Part shown: one piece after another, positions 17,869-25,062 of the stretch
How positions within the stretch are numbered: the stretch's first letter is position 1
Layout of the letters: every line of letters starts with the position of its first letter
Origin: Phycisphaerae bacterium
Lineage (GTDB): Bacteria > Planctomycetota > Phycisphaerae > UBA1845 > Fen-1342
Direction: 5' to 3'
NCBI GenBank assembly: GCA_022072445.1
Contig: JAJVHV010000023.1
Coordinates: 1-64,000 of the forward strand
Length of the DNA stretch: 64,000 nucleotides
Made by a program: the position numbers and the translations under genes
Notes under the pieces: generated by a model
What the model saw: only the letters and a program-made list of their open reading frames with translations
What the model was told of the DNA's origin: nothing
Database searches by the model: none

Positions 17869-17874
17869 TACACT
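17869..17874 (+). promoter_or_regulatory. -10 box (TACACT) six nt before ffh
   Basis: TACACT is separated from the ffh ATG by only six nt, so transcription would start at or next to the A of ATG, predicting a leaderless mRNA. No -35 of note is visible. Confidence 0.5.
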
Positions 17875-17880
17875 CCCGGC

Positions 17881-19305
17881 ATGTTCGACGCTCTCAGCCA
17901 GAAACTCAGCGACGTCTTCCGCAGCGTGCGCGGGCGCGGGCGGATTACCGAATCAAATGTCCGCGACGCGATGCGCGACATCCGCACGGCATTGCTCGAA
18001 GCCGACGTGAACGTGCAGGTGGCCCGCACGTTCTGCGACCAGTGCCTCGAGAAAGCGCTCGGGCAGAAGGTGATCGAGACGCTGCGGCCCGAGCAGGTGC
18101 TCGTCAAGGTCGTCTTCGACGAGCTGGTCGGCTTCATGGGCCCGATCGAGACGCGCATCCCCTTCGTCAGCCAGCCGCCGACCATCATCCTGATGGCGGG
18201 CTTGCAGGGCTCGGGCAAGACGACCACGTGCGCCAAGCTGGCGCGCTATTGCATGCTGCGCGGCAAGAAGCCGCTGCTGGTGGCCGCCGACCTGAAGCGT
18301 CCGGCGGCCGTCGATCAGCTCGAAGTGCTCGGACAGCAGCTCAGCATTCCCGTCTTCGCGGAGCGCGACCATCAGAACCCCGTCCGCGTCTGCAAGGCGG
18401 CGGTGCGCGATTGCCGCAAGCTCGATCGCGACGTGGTCATCCTCGACACGGCCGGCAGGCTGGCGATCGACGACGAGCTGATGACCGAAATCTCGCAGGT
18501 CGCGCAATCGACGCAGCCGCACCAGATTTATCTCGTCCTCGACGCCATGACCGGGCAGGACGCCGTCAGCACCGCCAAGCACTTCGACGAACGGCTCGAG
18601 CTCGACGGCGTGATCCTCACGAAGTTCGACTCGGACACGCGCGGCGGCGCGGCGCTCTCCGTCAAGCACGTCACCGGCAAGCCGATCAAGTTCATCGGGG
18701 TGGGGGAGAAGCTCGACGCGCTGGAGGAGTTTCACCCGGAGCGCATCGCGCAGCGCATTTTGGGCATGGGCGACGTCGTCTCGCTGGTGGAAAAAGCGCA
18801 TCAGGCCATGGACGCCGAGGCTGCCGCCAAGGCGCAGGAGAAGATGGCCAAGGGCACGCTCGGGCTCGACGACTTTCTGACGCAGCTCGAGAGCTTTCGC
18901 AAGATGGGGCCGATGAAGCAGATTCTCAAGATGATCCCCGGCATGAGCCAGGCGATGGGCGAAATGGACATGCCCGAGGAGGAGCTGAACCGCGTGAAGG
19001 GCATCATCCACAGCATGACGCCGCGCGAGCGGGCCGACCCGGACGTGATTGAGGCTTCGCGGCGGCGGCGGATCGCGCGCGGCGCGGGGGTTGAGCCGCA
19101 GGACGTGAGCGGGCTGGTGAAGCAGTTCACGCAGATGCGCGGGATGATGAAGATGATGGCGGGGATGGGCATGGGCCAGCGGCTGAAGATGACGCAGCAG
19201 CTTGCGCAGGGCGGCATGCTGGAGGGGAATATCCCGAAGGTGAAGAAGGGGTCGACGTTTTATGACCCGCGCAAGCGGGATAAGAAGAAGCGGCGACGGC
19301 GTTAG
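17881..19305 (+). CDS. ffh: signal recognition particle protein Ffh (SRP54)
   Basis: 474 residues. The N domain is followed by the GTPase G domain: P-loop GLQGSGKTTTCAKLA (about residue 108), DTAGRLAIDDELM and TKFDSDTRGGAALS. The methionine-rich M domain has ILKMIPGM and the RNA/signal-peptide-binding helices, then MRGMMKMMAGMGMG-type repeats and a Lys/Arg tail. It binds signal sequences of nascent inner-membrane proteins and docks on FtsY. The ATG at 17881 is chosen on family length and on the -10 box just ahead; an upstream frame of 12 codons is not conserved. No 4.5S RNA was recognised nearby. Confidence 0.95.
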   Translation: MFDALSQKLSDVFRSVRGRGRITESNVRDAMRDIRTALLEADVNVQVARTFCDQCLEKALGQKVIETLRPEQVLVKVVFDELVGFMGPIETRIPFVSQPPTIILMAGLQGSGKTTTCAKLARYCMLRGKKPLLVAADLKRPAAVDQLEVLGQQLSIPVFAERDHQNPVRVCKAAVRDCRKLDRDVVILDTAGRLAIDDELMTEISQVAQSTQPHQIYLVLDAMTGQDAVSTAKHFDERLELDGVILTKFDSDTRGGAALSVKHVTGKPIKFIGVGEKLDALEEFHPERIAQRILGMGDVVSLVEKAHQAMDAEAAAKAQEKMAKGTLGLDDFLTQLESFRKMGPMKQILKMIPGMSQAMGEMDMPEEELNRVKGIIHSMTPRERADPDVIEASRRRRIARGAGVEPQDVSGLVKQFTQMRGMMKMMAGMGMGQRLKMTQQLAQGGMLEGNIPKVKKGSTFYDPRKRDKKKRRRR

Positions 19306-19325
19306 GCTTCGGCGTCGCGCCGAGT

Positions 19326-19399
19326 TCGTGTATCCATGACAAAGCGCTCCCTGTCACGGCGCGCGCCGTGACAGGGAGCGCTTTGTCATGGATACACGA
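19326..19399. repeat. 74-bp perfect palindrome behind ffh
   Basis: Two 37-nt arms are exact reverse complements with no loop (centre between 19362 and 19363), and wobble pairs extend it slightly outward. A T5 run follows at 19401-19405. It starts 21 nt after the ffh stop. As a terminator it would be far longer than usual; as DNA it could form a cruciform. Confidence 0.85.
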
Positions 19400-19576
19400 G
19401 TTTTTCGCCGAACGCCGGTTCTTTTTCCAAGGGATTTCACCGCCGAAGCGGCTGTGTCCTACGAGCCGCGCGCCGGTTAGTGCCCTCGAAGCCAGACGGG
19501 GCGAGACGGCACGGCCGGTCCGCGCGTCGCGCGACGAACGGGCAACCGAAATTACATCGCCGAGAGGATCAGTCCC

Positions 19577-21652
19577 ATGTTCCGAATAACTCCGCTTCTC
19601 GCCATCCCCTTGCTCCTGCTGCTCGGCGGCTGCCCGGCAGAGGAGGCCAAAGACGTTCCGGCCCAGACGCCGGGCTGCGGCGCGCCGGGGAATCCGTGTG
19701 CGCTCATGAATGTCGCGGGCGACGTCCTGCAGCGCGGCGAGGACTTGAGCGTCGCGATGCGCACGATGCTGGAGGGCGGGGCATCGGCGGCGGATGCGCT
19801 GGCGTTCGTCGCGGGGCAGGACGGCGTGGCCGAGGCGGCGGCGAGCGAGCTGGCGGTGCGCTTCCGGCTCGCGGGCGGGCGGGATTGCTGGGTGTTGGCG
19901 CCGGAGGCGCTGGGGATCGATTTTGCGGCGCTGCCCGCGGAAAAGAGCGAGGTTGCGCTGCCCGCGGTGCAGAAGTCGGCGCAACCGCCGGCGGTGCCGA
20001 TGCCCCGCGGGCGGGTCGCGGATTCCGCGCGCGACGCATCGGGCGACGGACGGAAGACCTCCGCCGCCCGTGTCGTCGGCGACGATCCCGAGGCGAAGAG
20101 CGCGCTGATCCTCGCGCCGTTCGAATATCAGTTCCGCGTGCATGACGACGGCGCCGCGGTGGCGCGGATACTCGAAGCGACGCGCGGGTATGAAGGGCGC
20201 GTGACGTATCTGGAGAACAGCTCGAAGGACGCGAAAACGGTCGGCATCGAGCAGTTCAAAGGCTGGGACGCCTACGACGTCGTGCTCGTGACCGGACATG
20301 GGTCCAGCATGTGCGTCGACGGCTACTGCATGAACGTCATCCTCACCGGCGATACGTACACCAGCGCCGCGGAGCTGGCCGGCATCACCGATCCGGGCGT
20401 GAACACCATCCACATCGCGGGCGTGGACCGCGGCCAGCTCGCGCTGAGCCCGGATTTCTTCCGCCATCACTACGGCGCCGGACTCGAAAACACGATCATC
20501 TTCTTCAATGCCTGCAAGTCGTACGGCGCGGGGCCCAACGACGGCGGCAGCCTGAGCAACGCGCTGCTCGGACCGGGCAGCGTCTATCTGGGCTGGAGCG
20601 AGGTCGTGCACGCCGACGTGGCCTACAGCGCCTCGGTCTCGCTGTTTCAGAGCCTCGCGGACCAGGGCGTGACCGCGTGGTCGGCTTTGGATCAGCTCGG
20701 CGATCGCGCCATCGATCGCTACACGCGCAAGAATGGCGAAGCGGTGGAAGCGTGGCTGCTGCTGGATCGACCGGCGGACGGCGACCTGCGGGCGCGCGAA
20801 GTGATCACGCTCGAATATCCAGGCGGCGGCGATCTGACCTCCGACGCGCAGGTGCGGGTGATCGGCGAGGCCCTCGACGGCAAGGTGGATCGTGTGCCGT
20901 TCCAGGTGCTCGTCGAGGGCATCGAGGAGTGGGAGGCCGAGTTTGCGACCGTCGTCGCGACCGTCGAAGGGCACGACTCTGACCCCATCGCGGTCTCCTC
21001 CGGCGAGCGCGCCGGCCCGCGCGAGTATCGCGTGCGCGGCGAGATCGAGTACGTCGACGTGGCGCCCGAGCAGACGGTCGAGATGCGGGCTGAAGTGCGT
21101 TTGCCCGAGGGCGGCACGAGCGAACACACGCTGACCACCAACCTGACGGCGGAACAAGGACCGGAAACCTGGACCGGAGAAGCCACGAGCAGCCTGCAGA
21201 TCATTCTCGGCGGCGGCGGCGTGGTGAACGTGTCGGCGGTAGTGACGTTGCAACAGACGGAGCACTCCATCGGCAAGCCGACCAAGCGCTTGAAGGTCAC
21301 CGGCGGGACGATGTACTGGAGCCGCACGGGGACGGTGTCGCGCTTTCTGGACGGCGATTGCTCCTATTCCGCGGGTCCGATCGAAGTGCCCATTCAGCCC
21401 GAGGACGGCGAGATCATCATCGACACGACCACCTCGCCGCCGACGTACACCATGCACGGCTTCACCAACGGGCCGACCGTGCGCTGCGCGGAAAACTGCG
21501 GCGACTACGCGTTCAGCACGTCGGCGGACGGCGTCTGGATTCCCGCGATTACCGATTACGGCCAGTTCTTCGTGACGCCCGACGGTGCGCACATCGAGGG
21601 CAGCACGGCCGAGGATCACCGCACGTGGACCTGGTCGTTCCGGCGGCAGTGA
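19577..21652 (+). CDS. lipoprotein with caspase-like (clan CD) His/Cys signature
   Basis: 691 residues. The signal LLAIPLLLLLGGC is a lipobox, so the mature protein should be anchored by Cys. A first domain (to about 180) is Ala-rich. The second domain carries VVLVTGHGSS (His241) and, 72 residues later, IIFFNACKSYG (Cys313). Each is a buried hydrophobic strand ending in the catalytic residue, the pattern of caspases, gingipains and CHAT. GPGSVYLGWSEVV follows, like the GxxAxxGWS segment of these folds. Residues after about 420 are beta-rich, like immunoglobulin-type domains. The family assignment is my inference from motifs; activity is untested. Confidence 0.65.
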   Translation: MFRITPLLAIPLLLLLGGCPAEEAKDVPAQTPGCGAPGNPCALMNVAGDVLQRGEDLSVAMRTMLEGGASAADALAFVAGQDGVAEAAASELAVRFRLAGGRDCWVLAPEALGIDFAALPAEKSEVALPAVQKSAQPPAVPMPRGRVADSARDASGDGRKTSAARVVGDDPEAKSALILAPFEYQFRVHDDGAAVARILEATRGYEGRVTYLENSSKDAKTVGIEQFKGWDAYDVVLVTGHGSSMCVDGYCMNVILTGDTYTSAAELAGITDPGVNTIHIAGVDRGQLALSPDFFRHHYGAGLENTIIFFNACKSYGAGPNDGGSLSNALLGPGSVYLGWSEVVHADVAYSASVSLFQSLADQGVTAWSALDQLGDRAIDRYTRKNGEAVEAWLLLDRPADGDLRAREVITLEYPGGGDLTSDAQVRVIGEALDGKVDRVPFQVLVEGIEEWEAEFATVVATVEGHDSDPIAVSSGERAGPREYRVRGEIEYVDVAPEQTVEMRAEVRLPEGGTSEHTLTTNLTAEQGPETWTGEATSSLQIILGGGGVVNVSAVVTLQQTEHSIGKPTKRLKVTGGTMYWSRTGTVSRFLDGDCSYSAGPIEVPIQPEDGEIIIDTTTSPPTYTMHGFTNGPTVRCAENCGDYAFSTSADGVWIPAITDYGQFFVTPDGAHIEGSTAEDHRTWTWSFRRQ

Positions 21653-21658
21653 GAGCGC

Positions 21659-21698
21659 AGGGTGCGTCCCTTGACGTGCCTTGACGCACCACACCGTT
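21659..21698 (-). repeat. 40-bp dispersed repeat, copy 1 (hairpin)
   Basis: It begins just after the stop of the caspase-like gene. Arms GGTGCGTC and GACGCACC form a stem around a 14-nt loop. Its reverse complement matches 26871-26910 at 38 of 40 positions. It may act as a terminator here. Confidence 0.7.
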
Positions 21699-21718
21699 CT
21701 TCAGTGCTCGGATGGGGC

Positions 21719-21724
21719 TATACT
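21719..21724 (+). promoter_or_regulatory. -10 box (TATACT) upstream of nfu-like gene
   Basis: TATACT lies 62 nt before the chosen ATG at 21787, predicting a leader of about 55 nt. No good -35 is seen. Confidence 0.35.
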
Positions 21725-21786
21725 CACATCAGAGCGTGATGCCCCAGCGAGGGCGCGACGCGCGCTTCGAGCCGCGGGACCTGACC

Positions 21787-22074
21787 ATGTGGCCATTCGG
21801 ACAACGCAGACGCGTGATCTCGGCGGCCGAAGAGTCGCCGGAGCGGCGCGCGCTGCGCGGGCAGGTCGAGGCGGTCATCGATGAGTTCCGCCCCTTCATC
21901 CGGGCCGACGGCGGCGAGATCGAGCTGGTGGACGTGGACGAGCGCGGCGTCGTTCGCGTGCGGATGAAGGGTGCCTGCGTCGGCTGTCCGGCCAGTTTCA
22001 TGACGCTCAACCTGGGGATCGAACGCCGCATTCGAGAAAGGGTGCCCGGCATCAGCGCCGTGGTCAGTGTGTGA
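21787..22074 (+). CDS. NifU C-terminal-type Fe-S scaffold (Nfu)
   Basis: 95 residues. The core VEAVIDEFRPFIRADGGEIELVDVD and the CVGCPAS motif (CxxC) define the Nfu domain, which holds a labile [4Fe-4S] cluster at a dimer interface and hands it to target enzymes. A Met 25 codons earlier is in frame, but the ATG at 21787 gives the compact family size. It is a single-gene unit between the caspase-like gene and the convergent trpS. Confidence 0.88.
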   Translation: MWPFGQRRRVISAAEESPERRALRGQVEAVIDEFRPFIRADGGEIELVDVDERGVVRVRMKGACVGCPASFMTLNLGIERRIRERVPGISAVVSV

Positions 22075-22168
22075 GCCATCGCGCCACGCACGCCATTCGT
22101 GGCCGGCAAGCATGGCGGTGCTTCCGGCTGTTCCACACGGACACGGCCACACGGACACGGCCACAAGC

Positions 22169-23143
22169 TCAGCTCCGCGCCGTCATGATTCCGCAGGCAT
22201 CGCGCACATCCGCCATCACACTCTGCGCCACCGACCGCGCCCGGCGGCCGCCGTCGCGGAGGATGTTCTCCAATTCGTCGGGCCGGGCAGCCAGGGCGGC
22301 GCGGCGTTCGCGCTTCGGGCCGAAAAAGTCTTCGTACAGCTCGGCGACGCGCTTCTTGGCTTCGCCATAGCCCATGCCGCCGGCGCGATAGCGCTCGGCC
22401 CATTGCGCGGTCTCTTCGGGCGGCGCGAGCAGCTTGAGCAGGGCGAAAACGTTGCAGTTCTCCGGGTCTTTGGGGGCATCGACCGGCGTGCTGTCGGTGA
22501 CGATGGCCATGATGCGCTTCTTCATCGCCTTGGGCTCGCCGAAGAGATCGATCGTGTTGCCGTAGCTCTTGCTCATCTTCTGGCCGTCGACGCCGGGCAC
22601 GATGGCGGCTTCGTTGAGCTTGGCCTCGGGGCGGACGAACACCTCGCGGCCGTAGGTGTTATTGAAGTAGCCGGCCATGTCCTGCGTCATTTCGACGTGC
22701 TGGAGCTGGTCCTTTCCGACCGGGACGAGCTGCGGCCGATAGATGAGGATGTCGGCGGCCATCAGGATCGGGTAGCAGAACAGGCCCATGCTCGGCTCGA
22801 TGCCCTTGGCGATCTTGTCTTTATAGGATGTCGCCCGTTCGAGCAGCCCCTTGCCGGTGACGGTCGAGAGAATCCAGGCCAGCTCGGTCACTTCGGGCAC
22901 GTCGCTCTGGCGGAACAATGTCGCCTTCGCCGGGTCGAGACCCATCGCCAGGTAGTCGAGCGCGACGTCGACGGTGAGCTGCCGCAAGCGGGCGGCGTCG
23001 TGGACGGTCGTGAGGGAGTGATAATTGGCGATGAAGAAGAAGCACTCGTGGCGCTCCTGATCCTCGATGTGCTGCTTCATGGCCCCGAAATAATTGCCCA
23101 GGTGCAGCACGCCGGATGACTGAATGCCGGATAAGACCCGCAT
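22169..23143 (-). CDS. trpS: tryptophanyl-tRNA synthetase
   Basis: 324 residues, the usual bacterial TrpRS length. It shows SSGVLHLGNYFGAM (HIGH-type signature), PQLVPVGKDQLQHVEMTQDMA and GQKMSKSYGN (KMSKS loop), so it charges tRNA-Trp using ATP. The ATG at 23143 is preceded by GGGAG. The open frame continues upstream through the 18-bp repeat array only because repeat units are multiples of three; those residues are not enzyme. Confidence 0.95.
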   Translation of the reverse strand: MRVLSGIQSSGVLHLGNYFGAMKQHIEDQERHECFFFIANYHSLTTVHDAARLRQLTVDVALDYLAMGLDPAKATLFRQSDVPEVTELAWILSTVTGKGLLERATSYKDKIAKGIEPSMGLFCYPILMAADILIYRPQLVPVGKDQLQHVEMTQDMAGYFNNTYGREVFVRPEAKLNEAAIVPGVDGQKMSKSYGNTIDLFGEPKAMKKRIMAIVTDSTPVDAPKDPENCNVFALLKLLAPPEETAQWAERYRAGGMGYGEAKKRVAELYEDFFGPKRERRAALAARPDELENILRDGGRRARSVAQSVMADVRDACGIMTARS

Positions 23144-23663
23144 GGCTTTGGCTCCCGTTTCTCTCAAGACGGGGAATGGTATGGCGGTGAATAACGAATG
23201 ACGAATAGCGAATAACGAATTGAACGGCGACGCGTTTTCCGTTCGTCGCGCCGGCGGGACGATTTTGCCGGCGGGACGCCATTTGCCGGCGGGACGCCAT
23301 TTGCCGGCGGGACGCCATTTGCCGGCGGGACGCCATTTGCCGGCGGGACGCCGACGCTCCCCACGTTTGAAGGCGGGACGCCATTTGCCGGCGGGACGCC
23401 ATTTGCCGGCCGGACGCCATTTGCCGGCGGGACGCCGACGCTCCCCACGTTTGAAGGCGGGACGCCGTTTGCCGGCGGGACGCCATTTGCCGGCGGGACG
23501 CCATTTGCCGGCGGGACGCCGTTTGCCGGCGGGACGCCATTTGCCGGCGGGACGCCGACGCTCCCCACGTTTGAAGGCGGGACGCCATTTGCCGGCGGGA
23601 CGCAATTGCCGGCGGGACGCCGACGCTCCCCACGTTTGCCGGCGGGACGCCGACGCTCCCCGT
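23144..23663. other. 520-nt intergenic region with minisatellite
   Basis: Between the acetyltransferase stop and trpS start. It contains the GAATAACGAATGACGAATAGCG-type short repeats near 23187-23221 and the long array at 23252-23665. It would form most of the trpS 5' leader if transcribed from the acetyltransferase side. Confidence 0.7.
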
Positions 23664-23665
23664 TT
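23252..23665. repeat. minisatellite: 20 copies of GGCGGGACG core
   Basis: Two unit types alternate: a short 18-bp unit (GCCGGCGGGACGCCATTT, with GCC/GTT variants) and a longer one in which CCGACGCTCCCCACGTTTG plus AAG is inserted. Unit lengths are multiples of three, so several reading frames stay open through it. One unit is GGCCGGACG. It ends exactly at the acetyltransferase stop codon. There are no uniform spacers, so it is not CRISPR. Confidence 0.85.
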
Positions 23666-24146
23666 ATTTGCGAGTCGCCAATTCCGCCGTCCAGTCCTCC
23701 TCGAAGAGCTGATAACTCGTGCGACGCATCCCCAGCCGCGCGTAGGTCTGTTGAGCGCCGCGGTTCTCGTGCTCGACGTAGAGCCGCAGGCCGCGCACGT
23801 CGCCGGCCTGCAACGCCGCCGCGCGGATGAACGCGTGCAGCCGCCGGTAGACGCCCGTGCGGCGGTATTCGGGCGTGACGTAGACGCTTTGAATCCACCA
23901 GAACCAGCCGTTGCGCCAGTCGCTCCACTCGGCGGTGACCATGGTCTGGCCGACGATGCGGCGATCGGCGTCGGCGATGAAATATCGGCCGCGCGCGGGA
24001 TCGGCAAGGAGTGCGACGACACCGGCACGGACGGTCGTCGCGTCGAGCGTGCGCGCTTCGCTTTCGCGGGCGAGCGCGATGTTGAATGCCGTGATGGCGT
24101 CGGCGTCGGTCGCGACGGCGGCACGTACCAGGATCGTGTCGTTCAT
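23664..24146 (-). CDS. GNAT-family N-acetyltransferase
   Basis: 160 residues. Acetyl-CoA-binding motif A is WWIQSVYVTPEYRRTGVYRRLHAF; RRTGVY stands for the usual Q/RxxGxG/A loop. The C-terminal LYVEHENRGAQQTYARLGM is motif B. Substrate unknown. ATG at 24146. Its stop abuts the minisatellite. Confidence 0.85.
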   Translation of the reverse strand: MNDTILVRAAVATDADAITAFNIALARESEARTLDATTVRAGVVALLADPARGRYFIADADRRIVGQTMVTAEWSDWRNGWFWWIQSVYVTPEYRRTGVYRRLHAFIRAAALQAGDVRGLRLYVEHENRGAQQTYARLGMRRTSYQLFEEDWTAELATRK

Positions 24147-24248
24147 GTGTTCGCGTGTTTTCGGCCGTGGATCATTCGCAAAGACGGGTGCAGCGGCGCG
24201 GCGGCTCCGTTCAGCATCCGTCAGGCGGCGATGGCGCTTGGTCGGCGG

Positions 24249-24995
24249 CTAGTGCTTCTTGATCGGCCGGATCTTGATGTTCCGATAGCAGACCAGATCG
24301 CCATGGTCCTGCAGCGCGATGTGGCCCTTGCGAAATTTGCCGTAGTCGGGCATGGCCTTGAACTTGCTGTTCTCGACAAGTTTTTTCCAGTCGGCGTTGC
24401 CCAGGTCGTATTCGAGCAGCTTTTCGCCGTTCAGCCAGTGCTCGACGTGGTCGCCGTCCGCGATGATACGCACGTGATTAAATTCGCCGACCGGTCGCGT
24501 GGCGTCTTTTTCGGGCTTGTGCAGAGCGTAGTTCGAGCCGGCTGAAGTGAGCGGGTTCTTGCCGTCGGCGTGCTTGGCGTTATCCAGCACCTGCATCTCG
24601 GGCGCCGTTTCCCAGACGTACTTGTAGGGCTCGCGATCCTGCACGTGGAAGAAGATGCCGCTGTTGCCGCCCGGGCAGATTTTCCACTCGAGCGACAATT
24701 CGAAGCTCTCGAACTCGTCGTCGCTGACGATGTCGCCGCCATTGCCGGCCATCGTCAGACATCCGTCGGCGACTTTCCAGCCGTCGGCGATAGTCTTCTG
24801 CTTGAAGTTGTGCCAGCCTTTGGTGGTGTGGCCGTCGAACAGCAGCTTCCAGCCGGCTTTCTTCTCGGCGTCGGTCAGTTGGTTGATCGAGACGGGCATC
24901 TTGGTCGCGTCCTGGGCGGTAACGGTTGAGGCGCACATCCCGCCCAGCAGGGCGGCGGCCATGGAGGCGAATGAGGTGTTGAAGCGCGGTGTCAT
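24249..24995 (-). CDS. DUF1080 (3-keto-disaccharide hydrolase-like) secreted protein
   Basis: 248 residues. A signal peptide ends around VTAQ. The core shows the DUF1080 blocks WKLLFDGHTTKGWHNF, SFELSLEWKICPGGNSGIFFHV, EMQVLDN and GHIALQDHGDLVCYRNIKIRPI, a concanavalin-like jelly-roll fold widespread in planctomycetes and linked to sugar modification. The ATG at 24995 has AGGAG eight nt upstream. It lies 67 nt after the GH20 gene on the same strand, so joint extracellular glycan use is plausible. Confidence 0.9.
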   Translation of the reverse strand: MTPRFNTSFASMAAALLGGMCASTVTAQDATKMPVSINQLTDAEKKAGWKLLFDGHTTKGWHNFKQKTIADGWKVADGCLTMAGNGGDIVSDDEFESFELSLEWKICPGGNSGIFFHVQDREPYKYVWETAPEMQVLDNAKHADGKNPLTSAGSNYALHKPEKDATRPVGEFNHVRIIADGDHVEHWLNGEKLLEYDLGNADWKKLVENSKFKAMPDYGKFRKGHIALQDHGDLVCYRNIKIRPIKKH

Positions 24996-25062
24996 GAAGC
25001 GATCTCCTGTCGCGGTTGAGCCGCCATCATCGCGCCCGGATGCGTCTTCCGCAATGCCCGCG

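Noticed and set aside
17809-17880. 4.5S RNA (ffs) next to ffh
   Set aside because: Only short tandem repeats and a -10 box; no GGAA-tetraloop hairpin of SRP RNA type.
19127-21694. 855-residue minus-strand frame antisense to ffh and the caspase-like gene
   Set aside because: A high-GC shadow; the plus-strand genes have clear motifs, and this frame has none.
23252-23665. CRISPR array
   Set aside because: Repeats are contiguous with no unique spacers of uniform length, and no cas genes are present.
23220-24545. Open plus-strand frame through the 18-bp minisatellite, and a minus-strand one joining it to trpS
   Set aside because: The frames stay open because the unit length is a multiple of three; the peptide is a low-complexity artefact and runs antisense to the acetyltransferase and DUF1080 genes, with no start signal.
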